Assembly: GCF_001486585.1 (NCBI RefSeq)
Contig: NZ_LN909046.1
Span: 186,001-250,000, forward strand
DNA from: Paenibacillus senegalimassiliensis
GTDB taxonomy: Bacteria; Bacillota; Bacilli; Paenibacillales; Paenibacillaceae
Direction: 5' to 3'
Length of the DNA: 64,000 nucleotides
The notes beneath the pieces are model-generated. The model was given only the letters and a program-made list of their open reading frames with translations, made no database searches and was not told the origin of the DNA. The position numbers and the translations under genes are program-made. Positions 1-8,749 of the stretch are shown here, piece by piece (position 1 is the first letter of the stretch; each line of letters starts with the position of its first letter).

Positions 1-1
1 C

Positions 2-2800
2 TATGAAGTGAATCCCGATCTGAACATTAAGCAATTCAACACGATTGCCAAAATTACGGACTATACGCTAAGTCGGCTGGAGGCGGCGCCAGCGGCTGAA
101 ACAGCCGAGACCGCTCAGGTAGACAGCCAGGAGGCGCAGGACGAGCGGCTTCGCCAGTGGCTGGACAATTACGATCAAGCACATGTGGCGGAGCGATACA
201 TCCCGGTCACGGTGGAGCGGCAATATGACCAAGCTGCTGGTCGAGCATTTTCCTTCAAGGGCAAGGGTTTTATCGTGGTTGAGGATCGGCTGGGCGGAGA
301 GATTACGGCCAAGCTGACGAAGCGGCTTGCCCTAGAGGGGGCGGAGCTTAGCGTGCTGTCCCCTGCGCCAGAGAAGTACGGTGCATCAGGGGTTCAGACC
401 GATTTTAACCAGATTGAGCTGTTCGCGAGGTCGCTTGAGGTAGCTAAAGCTCGCCTGGATCAGATTCACGGCTTTATTTACCTTTATCCCCTGGCGCCGG
501 AGTTATCGTATTTTGAACTGGAGGAAGAATCCTGGCGCCGCGAGGTTGATAACCACTTCAATCTGCTGTTCCACACCGCCAAGGCTGTTTATGAAGAGGT
601 GGAGCAACAGGGCAGTGAAGCTGGCTGCTTTGCAGCGACAAGCATCGGTGGGGTGTTTGGTATGGAGCGGGAGACCACCTATAACCCGCTTGGAGCCCTG
701 ACAGCGGGATTCTTCAAGAGCATGGAGAAGGAACTGGATGCCTTTAACGGGAAGGTAGTCGACTTTACGGAAGTCTCCGATAGTGAAATGCTGGCAGATA
801 CGCTATTTCGCGAATTTGGTCTAATTGAGAAGCTGATTGAAATAGGTTATGTACGTGGACGGAGAAAAACCATTCAGGTGCTTCCGGCTCCGATTGATCC
901 TCAACAGGTGGCTCAGCCACTTCGATTAGGTACGGAGGACGTTATTCTCGTATCTGGTGGAGGCAGAGGCATCATCTATGAATGTGTGAAGGGGTTAGCA
1001 GAGCTCTATAACCCTACCGTTATCGTAACGGGTCGGACAGAGCTCCCTCAAGGGAACGAGGTATGGCTGAATTATTCCGAAGAAGAATTTGAGCAGTACA
1101 GCACGACTTTCTTCAAACAAAGAAAGCAGGAAGCCCCACATCTTACGCCGATTCAAATCAAGCAGGAGCTCGAGAAGCTGAAGGGAGCCGCGGCATTGTA
1201 TCGCAATCTGCAAGAGGCTAATGCGGCAGGCCATCGCTTCCATTATTACCGCTGCGATATATCGGATGGTCCGTCCATTCGTCGCTTGACCGAAGATATT
1301 CGCGGTAAGTTCGGCAAGGTTACGGGGATTATTCATGGCGCTGGCTTGCCTTCTTTCGGCAAGGTTCCGAAGAAGCCGGAAGCCCATTCGCTGAATGTGG
1401 TCCGCGTTAAAGCTAACGGGTTCTTCCACTTGTATCATGAATTTGCCAATGATCCGCTTAAATTCTTCGCCTGCATTGGCTCCATCTCTGGTCGCTTTGG
1501 CATGGATGGGCAAGTGGATTATGCGGGAGGCGCTGATCTGATCGTCCGAATGGCGTTCCAGTTATTCCGTAACCGCCCGGAACTCAAGACCTTCGTCATG
1601 GGCTGGACCGCTTGGGATGAAGTCGGGATGGCAACCGATCCACAGGTACAGAAGGTACAGAAGGAGCAACGTGGCCTTGAATTCATCGGAAGCAAGGAGG
1701 GGACCCGCCGGTTTTTGGAGGAGATGGTATACGGGGGAGACTATCCGGAGGTGTTGTATTTCGGGAGCCTGGGCACCAATCAGCCATTAGGCCAGATGGA
1801 TGCTCTGGATGAATCGGGCCGCAGCTTGCGGATTCAATCCGGTCTCCACGGTGAGGTGCATGATCGTATTCGCTTTCCGCTCCTGCAACGGGTGACACGA
1901 TTTGAAGGCGAGACGCTTGAAGTGCAGAAGGAATTAACGATTGATGAAGATATCTATCTGAAGGATCATTTAGTGGAGGGCAAATATGTTTATGCCGGGG
2001 TCATGCATGTAGAGGCCTTTGGCGAATTGGGCTTGCTGATGAATCGGCTACGCGCCGAAGATACGGATTGGGTGGGCACTCGCATTCATAGCGTGGAATT
2101 CAACAAATTCGTCAAATATTTTCCCGGTAGCCAGCTTACGCTGGACATGAAGGCGGAACTGGTTACTCGAAATGACACCTACAAGGAGATCAAGACGGAG
2201 ATTCGTTCAGATTTTTACAATCGCCAAGGCCAGTTATTGGAGAAGGAGCGCCTGCATTCCACAGGATATGCTGTGTTTGAGCGCAAGCGTCCGGTGCCTC
2301 GCGTAGTTGATGTGGATGTGGTGCAGATGGTTCGGGAATCTACGCCGATGAACATTGAGAAGTTCTACGAGCTGACCGATCATTACATTTCCTTCGGCCC
2401 GGCCTTCCGTTGCCTTGATTATGTCGGCTACGTCAATGAGGAGGAAGTGGTCGGACAAGTGACGGTGCCTGACGACCGGCATATCTTCTCTTATACCAGC
2501 AGTGCAGAGACGTTGATCTCGCCGATTACGATCGATAATGTAGGCCGCTGCATGTTGTTCAATGACTTCCACAAGAACGGCAACATCATTGTGCCTAGAG
2601 GTATTGGCAGCGCTGTGCTGTATCGGCCTTTCAAGAAAGGGGAAACGGTCTATGTCCATTGCCGCTTGCTGAAGGATGAAGGGGAGACTCTTGATTTCCA
2701 TGCTCAAGTGGTAGATGAATACAATCGCCCGATCTTCGATATGATCGATATCAAGCTGATTCGGATCGCCAAGGAAGATGGAGCTCACGATTTGTTCTAA
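2..2800 (+). CDS. Iterative type I polyketide synthase, C-terminal part (ACP end, KR, dehydratase), 5'-truncated by window
   Basis: The reading frame is open to the window edge, so the gene begins upstream. The first ~25 residues resemble the last helix of an acyl-carrier domain. A split ketoreductase follows: a structural Rossmann half near residues 83-118, then the catalytic half with glycine-rich SGGGRG near 317 and catalytic Ser492/Tyr505 (GSISG..VDYAGG). The C-terminal third is a polyketide dehydratase-like double hotdog with DHLVEG (His654) and TIDN (Asp843). This ACP-KR-DH order is that of iterative PKSs of the PUFA/enediyne type, which build polyene chains; that comparison is from family knowledge. 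KS and AT domains would lie upstream. A PPTase and a desaturase-like enzyme follow directly, which suggests one biosynthetic operon. The product is unknown. Confidence 0.75.
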   Translation, partial: YEVNPDLNIKQFNTIAKITDYTLSRLEAAPAAETAETAQVDSQEAQDERLRQWLDNYDQAHVAERYIPVTVERQYDQAAGRAFSFKGKGFIVVEDRLGGEITAKLTKRLALEGAELSVLSPAPEKYGASGVQTDFNQIELFARSLEVAKARLDQIHGFIYLYPLAPELSYFELEEESWRREVDNHFNLLFHTAKAVYEEVEQQGSEAGCFAATSIGGVFGMERETTYNPLGALTAGFFKSMEKELDAFNGKVVDFTEVSDSEMLADTLFREFGLIEKLIEIGYVRGRRKTIQVLPAPIDPQQVAQPLRLGTEDVILVSGGGRGIIYECVKGLAELYNPTVIVTGRTELPQGNEVWLNYSEEEFEQYSTTFFKQRKQEAPHLTPIQIKQELEKLKGAAALYRNLQEANAAGHRFHYYRCDISDGPSIRRLTEDIRGKFGKVTGIIHGAGLPSFGKVPKKPEAHSLNVVRVKANGFFHLYHEFANDPLKFFACIGSISGRFGMDGQVDYAGGADLIVRMAFQLFRNRPELKTFVMGWTAWDEVGMATDPQVQKVQKEQRGLEFIGSKEGTRRFLEEMVYGGDYPEVLYFGSLGTNQPLGQMDALDESGRSLRIQSGLHGEVHDRIRFPLLQRVTRFEGETLEVQKELTIDEDIYLKDHLVEGKYVYAGVMHVEAFGELGLLMNRLRAEDTDWVGTRIHSVEFNKFVKYFPGSQLTLDMKAELVTRNDTYKEIKTEIRSDFYNRQGQLLEKERLHSTGYAVFERKRPVPRVVDVDVVQMVRESTPMNIEKFYELTDHYISFGPAFRCLDYVGYVNEEEVVGQVTVPDDRHIFSYTSSAETLISPITIDNVGRCMLFNDFHKNGNIIVPRGIGSAVLYRPFKKGETVYVHCRLLKDEGETLDFHAQVVDEYNRPIFDMIDIKLIRIAKEDGAHDLF

Positions 2801-2867
2801 GCCGCTATTCGCCAAGCCAACGACGGATGGGCTGGGGAAGGGGAGTCAGAAGGCTATTTTTCGCTGG

Positions 2868-3599
2868 ATGCCGGTTCCCCAGGCGATTAGCGTTCCACCT
2901 GAAAGGGAATCCTTGGATTATACGCTGGCTCGGCAATCCCTGGCTCCTGCACAACTGCGGAGATATCTTGCCCTTTATCGTAATCCGGCCCGGCAGAAGG
3001 AGTTGCTTCATACGCGCCTGCTGGCCAAGCGCTTGCTGTACGATTATTTGCACGAATCCGCGGGAATGGCGGATATTGATGAAGAGGAAATTCTCTTGCT
3101 TCAAGTGGAAGAGGGCCTGCGCCAAGGGATGCCGTACCTTGCGCCAGGTCCGGCCTGGAGCCATCTCAATCTATCCGTTTCGTTAGCTCACGGAGGTGGG
3201 CTGCTGGGAGCGGCGGTAGGAGAGAACTGCTTGGTGGGAATTGACGTAGAGCAGGCCAGGTTAAGAGGCAAGGGGTTTGCCGACTTGTTCCTGACTACGG
3301 AGGAGCAACAACTGATGCCGTTATTGTTCGCAGGATTGGCTCCTGATAAATGCGATTCATTGATGTGGTCTGTGAAGGAAGCGGTGGGAAAGGCCCTGGG
3401 AACGGGCTTTTCCCGCGGCTTTTCCTCCTTGCGGCTGCAGGCGGCCACACGGACAGAAGAAGCAGGAGCAAGCTGCTGGCTTGAATTGGATCAGGAGCTT
3501 GAGATCTATGCGCCGGGGCCTTATCCCCGAGGAATGGTGTACTACGATTACGATATTGAGCATTCGGTATGCGGCGTGGTCTGCTTGTTATTTTCGTAA
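2868..3599 (+). CDS. Sfp-type 4'-phosphopantetheinyl transferase
   Basis: It transfers phosphopantetheine from CoA to the serine of carrier domains, presumably those of the PKS just upstream. The two family signatures are present: VGIDVEQ (Mg/CoA-binding acidic pair) and WSVKEAVGKALGTGF (catalytic Glu/Lys). The start is uncertain. An ATG at 2778 overlaps the PKS end by 23 bp but has AAGGAAG directly against it. The ATG at 2868 gives 243 residues, the usual family length, with the conserved N-terminal stretch beginning about 20 residues in, but its ribosome-binding site is poor. Either way the gene is translationally close to the PKS, and its stop abuts the next gene. Confidence 0.85.
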   Translation: MPVPQAISVPPERESLDYTLARQSLAPAQLRRYLALYRNPARQKELLHTRLLAKRLLYDYLHESAGMADIDEEEILLLQVEEGLRQGMPYLAPGPAWSHLNLSVSLAHGGGLLGAAVGENCLVGIDVEQARLRGKGFADLFLTTEEQQLMPLLFAGLAPDKCDSLMWSVKEAVGKALGTGFSRGFSSLRLQAATRTEEAGASCWLELDQELEIYAPGPYPRGMVYYDYDIEHSVCGVVCLLFS

Positions 3600-3617
3600 A
3601 TGAGAGGGAGATTAGCG

Positions 3618-5765
3618 GTGAACAATTCTAAATCGTCTGTGGGCGGATATCCGGGAATGTTGGATTTTCTCGTTTCGTTGGTCCCGTGGGTTGTATTTTG
3701 GTGGGTGCAAGCGGGCTTTGAGTCGGTGGTCAGCTTTATTCCGCTGGCGCTTTCGTTAGTGCTGCTGCTCTATAAATGGAGGCTTCGTCGCTTTGCTGCC
3801 ATGTGGCTGGATGTGGCTTCCCTGGTCTATTTCGTCACCTTCGGATGGGCCACCATGGTGGGTGAGCCGACTATATGGCTGGAGAATTCAGCGGCATGGG
3901 GCCATTTGTATCTGGCAGCGGTAACGGGACTTTCATTATTGTTGGGACGTCCGATTACAGCGGGTTTCACAGCGAAGAATTTCACGGATGCGGGGCATCA
4001 TCAATCGACGTTTAAAGCGATGAACCGCTGTTTGACCACCGCCTGGATGTTTATTTTCGTCGGTCAGGCGCTACTATTTGCGTGTCTTTCCTCGCCTGCC
4101 GCACCGATCATTATGCTGGCTGTCTTGGTATTGCTTATATTTCTGTCTATCGCCTTTACCTATATGGCTCCCGTCCTGCTCGATTTATGGGCATTTAGCA
4201 AAAATGACTGGCGTGTAAAGGTGGATCGGGAGCGTTCGCTTGCTCCAGGAGAATATGACGTCATCATAGCTGGAGCCGGTATTGGCGGTTTGACTTGTGC
4301 TGCTTTGCTGGCCAAACGGGGCTACCGGGTAGCTGTATTCGAGCACCAGCAACATGTGGGCGGTTACTGCTCCTCCTTCACCCGCAAGGGCTTTACCTTT
4401 AACACGGGGGTTCAGGATATCAGCGGACTTGGCGAGCATGGTTCCATCCATGTGTTGCTAAGAGAGCTTGGCTTAAGCCGCGCTGAATTGTTTGCGCGCA
4501 ACAGCACCCGATTTCTGTTCAAGGGACAGAGCATCGATCTCCCATCTAATCTGAATGAGCTCATTGTAATGCTATCTCGGATGTATCCGGAGGAGAGCGG
4601 AAATTTGACCCGTTTCTTTGCCGAATCCAAGGCGGCGTATGAAGAGAGCTACCAGGAAGCAGGCAGAAGTGGAATCGTGTTCTCCCCGGAACTGCTGGCC
4701 AAGCGGTTCGGGATGAAGGAATTACTCTCTTACCCACAGAAGCGCAAGCATGCCTACGAATGGATTCAGGTCACGTACAGACAGAAGCTGGACGAATTTT
4801 TTGAGGATGAGGATTTGAAGGCGCTGCTATCGGCCTGGATGGTGTACATGGGTACGGAGGCCAATACGACTTCGGCCATTAGCGCACTTGCGGCATGTCT
4901 TACGTTCCCTATGTTTGGGGGCTACGCCGTGAAGGGAGGAGCACAGGCTTTTGCTGAAGCCTTGCGGGCCAGTGTCGAGAAGCATGGGGGAACCTTGTTT
5001 TTGCGAACCAAAGTGGAGGAGATTCTTGCGGAGCAGGGCCGGGTGAAGGGAGTTAAGACCGCCAAAGGGCGCTACTTCAGCCCTGTCGTTGTATCCAACA
5101 TCGATGCAAAATCGACGTTTAATGAGTTGCTGCCCCAAGGAGAGGTGTCCCCGGAATTTTTGGCCGATCTCAACGAACAGAAGATGTCGACCTCCTTCTT
5201 CTTGCTGTATCTGGGCGTGAAGATGGATCTTACCGCTTATCCAACCCTGATCAAGAACCTGGAGGAAGGCTGGGAAGTAACGATCAACTCCAATACGGAT
5301 GCCCAATTGGCGCCTCCGGGTTATGCGAGTGTGACGGTGCTGCTGGATAAGGATATTCGATATGCGGATTTCCCGGACAGAAAAATGCCGGAGTATGCCA
5401 TGCTGAAGGCTGAACTGGCGCAGTCGCTTATCGAGAAGGTCAATCGACATATCCCGGGCATCAAGGATCAAATTGTGCTGCAGGAGACAGCGACCCCTAG
5501 AACCTTTGAACGTTACAATCTGATGCCCGAGGGAGCCGTCTATTCTCTGGATCAATCGATAGCTACGAAGCGACCTTTCTTCAAATCACCGATTCAAGGA
5601 CTCTATTTGGTAGGGGCCTCTGTCTTCCCGGGTGCGGGCGTGGAGCCGGCCATTATATCGGGTAAAATATGTGCAGCGGATATCGGTAACTGGCGAATGG
5701 AACAGGTCAGGAATCGGCCGAGAAAAGAAGGCGTACGGGATGAATCTGTCGTATTCGGCCCGTGA
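3618..5765 (+). CDS. Membrane-anchored phytoene-desaturase/carotenoid-isomerase-like FAD oxidoreductase
   Basis: The first ~200 residues are a polytopic membrane region with about five or six hydrophobic segments. A full CrtI/CrtISO-type FAD enzyme follows: dinucleotide-binding motif DVIIAGAGIGGL near residue 215, then a GGYCSSF stretch, and the C-terminal signature LYLVGASVFPGAGVEPA typical of phytoene desaturases. I chose the GTG at 3618 because GAGGGAG lies 7-8 bases upstream; the ATG at 3600 has no such site and shares the TAAATG junction with the PPTase stop. CrtI-type enzymes desaturate or isomerise polyenes. Beside a PKS, the likely substrate is the PKS-derived chain, held at the membrane. 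The fusion partner is unassigned. Confidence 0.7.
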   Translation: MNNSKSSVGGYPGMLDFLVSLVPWVVFWWVQAGFESVVSFIPLALSLVLLLYKWRLRRFAAMWLDVASLVYFVTFGWATMVGEPTIWLENSAAWGHLYLAAVTGLSLLLGRPITAGFTAKNFTDAGHHQSTFKAMNRCLTTAWMFIFVGQALLFACLSSPAAPIIMLAVLVLLIFLSIAFTYMAPVLLDLWAFSKNDWRVKVDRERSLAPGEYDVIIAGAGIGGLTCAALLAKRGYRVAVFEHQQHVGGYCSSFTRKGFTFNTGVQDISGLGEHGSIHVLLRELGLSRAELFARNSTRFLFKGQSIDLPSNLNELIVMLSRMYPEESGNLTRFFAESKAAYEESYQEAGRSGIVFSPELLAKRFGMKELLSYPQKRKHAYEWIQVTYRQKLDEFFEDEDLKALLSAWMVYMGTEANTTSAISALAACLTFPMFGGYAVKGGAQAFAEALRASVEKHGGTLFLRTKVEEILAEQGRVKGVKTAKGRYFSPVVVSNIDAKSTFNELLPQGEVSPEFLADLNEQKMSTSFFLLYLGVKMDLTAYPTLIKNLEEGWEVTINSNTDAQLAPPGYASVTVLLDKDIRYADFPDRKMPEYAMLKAELAQSLIEKVNRHIPGIKDQIVLQETATPRTFERYNLMPEGAVYSLDQSIATKRPFFKSPIQGLYLVGASVFPGAGVEPAIISGKICAADIGNWRMEQVRNRPRKEGVRDESVVFGP

Positions 5766-5851
5766 GGGCTTGTAGAACATATTTTGTGCATATAGGGAAT
5801 ACACTCTTCATGGAATGATCAGGATGGATCAGGAAAGAGGAGTGGTCAGGA

Positions 5852-7045
5852 ATGCCGGAAAAGCGAAAATTCTCGATTCCCGAGCCGATTCGGGATGATG
5901 GCAGCGGGGCCACAGACCCGGGGCCGCGGGATATTTGGCGTGACCTGGAGAACCCTGATATGCTGGTTCCCCCGGTAACGGATAACGGATTGGTGCCGAA
6001 TTTGAAATTCTCCTTCTCTGATACGCATATGCAGCTTAATCATGGAGGCTGGTCCCGGGAAATCACGGCCAGAGAGCTCCCCATTGCAACCACTCTGGCG
6101 GGGGTAAACATGCGCTTGACACCCGGAGGGGTTCGGGAACTGCATTGGCATCAGCAGGCGGAATGGTCGTTTATGATCCAGGGAAAAGCGCGAATAACCG
6201 CGGTAGATCAGCTAGGGCGAAATTTTATTGCCGATGTGGGTGTAGGAGATTTATGGTATTTCCCGCCGGGACTTCCGCACTCCATACAGGGATTAGAGAA
6301 AGGCTGCGAATTCCTGCTGGTATTTGATGACGGTAACTTCTCGGACTTGAACACACTGTCCATTTCGGACTGGTTCGCCCATACCCCGAAGGAGGTCTTA
6401 TCCGCCAATTTCGGAGTTCCGGAGCGGGCGTTTGACCATATCCCCTCCAAGCAGGTCTATATCTATCAGGATGCCGTTCCCGGATCGGTCGACAGCCAGC
6501 GGGTGACCTCTCCTTACGGAGAAATCCCCCTTAGCTTCAAATATAATCTACTTGCACAGAAGCCCATCATTACACCTGGCGGTAGTGTTCGCATTGCCGA
6601 TTCGTCTAATTTCCCGATCTCCCGAACGATTGCGGCTGCTCTGGTGGAAATCAAACCCGGTGCCATGCGCGAGTTGCACTGGCATCCTAACAATGATGAG
6701 TGGCAATATTACTTGTCGGGTCAAGGCCGCATGACTGTATTTGCCGGGGGCGGCGCGGCGCGCACCTTCAATGTTCGGGCCGGGGATGTGGGTTATGTAC
6801 CGTTTGCTTATGGACATTACATCCAGAATACCGGAGAGCAGAGCATCTGGTTCCTGGAGATGTTCAAGAGCGACCGCTTTGCTGATGTCTCTCTGAACCA
6901 ATGGATGGCGTTAACGCCACGGGAGTTGGTTCAGGACAATCTGCATGTAGGACCGCTGCTGATGAATGCCTTGCGCAAGGAAAAGTGGCCTGTGGTGAAA
7001 TATGATATACCTGATGTTGCTCAGCCTAACGACGGCGATAATTGA
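5852..7045 (+). CDS. oxdC: Bicupin oxalate decarboxylase (OxdC family)
   Basis: It converts oxalate to formate and CO2 in the cytoplasm using manganese. Each cupin half carries its metal site: HWHQQAEW (His98, His100, Glu104) with His143 in the N-terminal half, and HWHPNNDEW in the C-terminal half. The length (397) is slightly longer than Bacillus OxdC. There is no signal peptide. AGGAAAGAGGAG precedes the ATG. The flexible lid, which I recall as FSENST in Bacillus subtilis OxdC, reads FSDLNT here (Ser164-Asn167), so the lid glutamate proposed to act in decarboxylation is replaced. Decarboxylase versus oxidase activity is therefore open. The 3' end overlaps the convergent gene at 7026 by 20 bp. 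Confidence 0.9.
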   Translation: MPEKRKFSIPEPIRDDGSGATDPGPRDIWRDLENPDMLVPPVTDNGLVPNLKFSFSDTHMQLNHGGWSREITARELPIATTLAGVNMRLTPGGVRELHWHQQAEWSFMIQGKARITAVDQLGRNFIADVGVGDLWYFPPGLPHSIQGLEKGCEFLLVFDDGNFSDLNTLSISDWFAHTPKEVLSANFGVPERAFDHIPSKQVYIYQDAVPGSVDSQRVTSPYGEIPLSFKYNLLAQKPIITPGGSVRIADSSNFPISRTIAAALVEIKPGAMRELHWHPNNDEWQYYLSGQGRMTVFAGGGAARTFNVRAGDVGYVPFAYGHYIQNTGEQSIWFLEMFKSDRFADVSLNQWMALTPRELVQDNLHVGPLLMNALRKEKWPVVKYDIPDVAQPNDGDN

Positions 7046-7412
7046 GTACCTCTTCGACATCGTCCATCTGAACGGCCAAGAACCGGATGTCTTCGGAATT
7101 GGCACAACGTGCTGCAATCTGTGGCAAATCAATGCCGATATAAACCTCGGCGTTGCTATGACTCATACTCAGTTCCGCTGAACCGTCGGTGTACTCTGGC
7201 GGTTCTTCGTATTCGCAAATAAGCAAATCCTCCAGCAAGACGGAGACGCCGTACAAATCCCCAAAGTCCTCGGCAGTGAAGGGCTCAAAGGGAGCTGCAA
7301 CCGGAATATACACGGGCTTTGACCAATCCATCTCCCCTGCGGCGCCCCGAATGATTAATTGCAGCGGACGTGAGGCTTCCCCATAAAAATCGCAAAATGC
7401 TGCAATGCGCAT
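7026..7412 (-). CDS. Uncharacterised 128-residue protein in the tailocin repressor operon
   Basis: I do not recognise a family. The ATG at 7412 is supported by AAAGGAGGG eight bases upstream, lying inside the end of the ImmA-like gene, so the two are translated as one unit (repressor, ImmA, this protein). It is an acidic soluble protein without membrane segments or a signal peptide; segments such as [15 protein letters not shown] and [12 protein letters not shown] suggest a small alpha/beta fold. Its end overlaps the convergent oxalate decarboxylase gene by 20 bp. Its place suggests a role tied to tailocin control or self-protection, but that is inference from position only. Confidence 0.65.
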   Translation of the reverse strand: MRIAAFCDFYGEASRPLQLIIRGAAGEMDWSKPVYIPVAAPFEPFTAEDFGDLYGVSVLLEDLLICEYEEPPEYTDGSAELSMSHSNAEVYIGIDLPQIAARCANSEDIRFLAVQMDDVEEVLNYRRR

Positions 7413-7414
7413 CC

Positions 7415-8008
7415 TTAAAGCCCTCCTTTGCCACCTAACTGGCGCTCCAATTGGGACAGCACCCGCTGGGTCTCGGGTGACCACTGATGTTCGAATTCTC
7501 TTCGCTTCGTATCCTGTGCAGCCGCCAACAGACTGCCATGCAGCACTCGGCGCTGAATTTGATCCAGCCGCTGTTCAGCCAATCCTTCGGGAACATCAAA
7601 TTGCTCCGCGATATAGGCCACGGCTTCATTCCGGTAATCTGGAACGGGGAGCTTGGCGAACATGTAAAAGGGAATGGCTGCGTAAAGCACAAATTGTTCG
7701 GCTTCCGTTTCCTGTGCATTTTTGAACAAAGCATGCATTCTCCGCTGGTCTCCCGCATGTCTCAGCACATGGCATAATTCATGGAAGAAGATGACCCTGG
7801 CTTCGGCGGGATCGGCGTGCTTGTTCAGGAAAATAACTTTCTCCTCATTGTCAGAGAACGATGGATACTCCCCTGTAAGCACCTCAACGCCAAAGGCTTC
7901 AGCAATGCGCGAAATATCCAGATCAGACGGCTTTAAGATTCCCTGGCTTAGACATTTGTTGTTAATCCATTGCTCCAGAAGGGTCTCACGATAATAGGTA
8001 TATAACAA
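7415..8008 (-). CDS. ImmA/IrrE-family metallopeptidase
   Basis: The zinc-protease motif HELCH lies near residues 76-80, followed by a conserved Glu region (ETEAEQF), the usual layout of ImmA/IrrE proteins that cleave or inactivate XRE repressors of phages and ICEs. The best start is TTG at 8008, five bases after GAGGTGG; the upstream GTG at 8017 would lie inside that ribosome-binding site. It is downstream of the XRE repressor on the same strand, the standard ImmR/ImmA pairing. By analogy it would relieve repression of the tail genes under stress. About 85 bases separate it from the repressor gene. Confidence 0.85.
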   Translation of the reverse strand: MLYTYYRETLLEQWINNKCLSQGILKPSDLDISRIAEAFGVEVLTGEYPSFSDNEEKVIFLNKHADPAEARVIFFHELCHVLRHAGDQRRMHALFKNAQETEAEQFVLYAAIPFYMFAKLPVPDYRNEAVAYIAEQFDVPEGLAEQRLDQIQRRVLHGSLLAAAQDTKRREFEHQWSPETQRVLSQLERQLGGKGGL

Positions 8009-8093
8009 TCCAACCACCTCGAATAAGAATGTATGTTCGGTTTAATGGCCGAAATAAAAGCCCCTGGCCGGGGCCGTAATGACGACTTGAAGA

Positions 8094-8447
8094 TTAATTC
8101 GAACTGTCCTCGTTAAGCAGCTTTTTTTTCTGCTCCCGATAGGCCTTGAGCGCGGCTTCCATCATGGCGATTTCATCTGCGGTGTAGGCTTCAGGTCCAC
8201 CAAAAAAGGATAAACTCATAGCCTTGTCCGATGCAGGCGCGGGATCGGCGGTCCGTCCAAGCAAATAGTCGGCGCTTGTATCCAGAGCGTCTACAATTTT
8301 GCGCAGCACTTCGGGATCGGGTTTGCGGTCATTGGTCTCGTATCTGGACAACTGTACGATAGAAATATCCGCTTTGGCGGCCAAATCCTTTTGCGTAAGG
8401 TTATTTTGTTCTCGGAGGTGTTTGATCCGATCGCCTAACGTATGCAT
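8094..8447 (-). CDS. XRE-family repressor of the tailocin
   Basis: A classic N-terminal XRE helix-turn-helix (LTQKDLAAKADISIVQLSRYE, broken here at LTQKDLAAKADIS and IVQLSRYE) covers residues ~17-45, with a linker and an Asp/Glu-rich C-terminus typical of dimerising phage repressors. AGGAG sits five bases before the ATG. The gene faces away from the tail genes across a 300-bp control region that holds four TTACC-N5-GGTAA palindromes, the expected operators. It heads an operon with the ImmA-like peptidase. It is 117 residues long, in the usual range for PBSX-Xre/ImmR repressors. Confidence 0.88.
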   Translation of the reverse strand: MHTLGDRIKHLREQNNLTQKDLAAKADISIVQLSRYETNDRKPDPEVLRKIVDALDTSADYLLGRTADPAPASDKAMSLSFFGGPEAYTADEIAMMEAALKAYREQKKKLLNEDSSN

Positions 8448-8509
8448 AGCTACTCCTCTTCTCTTCTGATACCACCAGAACGATGACCACGAAATGAAGC
8501 ATGGCCTCT

Positions 8510-8538
8510 CTTATAACTAGTTTATCACATGTTACCAA
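8510..8538 (-). promoter_or_regulatory. Putative promoter of the repressor operon
   Basis: Reading the minus strand, TTGGTA (8538-8533), a 17-base spacer and TATAAG (8515-8510) form a reasonable sigma-A promoter about 60 bases upstream of the repressor ATG. The -35 hexamer lies inside operator O1 (8532-8546), so the repressor should regulate itself. Confidence 0.6.
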
Positions 8539-8651
8539 ATTGGTAAAGAGAGAATGATAAGTTTCATGATTAATTGTCGAATTGGTAATAAATTGGGTTG
8601 ACATTACCAAAATGGTAATTTATAATGAGGATAAGGTTACCGAATCGGTAA
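8532..8651. promoter_or_regulatory. Operator array of the tailocin repressor (four palindromes)
   Basis: Four 15-base sites share the pattern TTACC-N5-GGTAA: O1 8532-8546, O2 8574-8588 (left arm degenerate, TTGTC), O3 8604-8618 and O4 8637-8651. Their centres are 42, 30 and 33 bases apart. O1 overlaps the repressor -35, O3 fills the spacer of the rightward promoter, and O4 covers its start point. A more degenerate look-alike (TTGCC-N5-GACAA) lies at 8711-8725. This is the arrangement expected for a lysogeny-type switch. Confidence 0.8.
8598..8626 (+). promoter_or_regulatory. Consensus sigma-A promoter for the tailocin regulator gene
   Basis: TTGACA (8598-8603), exactly 17 bases, then TATAAT (8621-8626): a perfect match to the consensus. 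The spacer is almost entirely operator O3, so repressor bound there would exclude RNA polymerase. It drives the ArpU-like gene at 8750 through a leader of roughly 115 bases. Confidence 0.85.
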
Positions 8652-8749
8652 TAAATAAGAAAATTAATGCAGACAAGCTATGTTTTATGGGACAAACAGA
8701 CACACGGCTATTGCCGAATTGACAATAGTATAATGAAGGAGGAGTTCAG

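Noticed and set aside
8719-8734. Second TTGACA plus TATAAT pair before the ArpU-like gene
   Set aside because: Only four bases separate the hexamers, so it cannot act as a promoter; the TTGCC-N5-GACAA symmetry suggests at most a degenerate operator.
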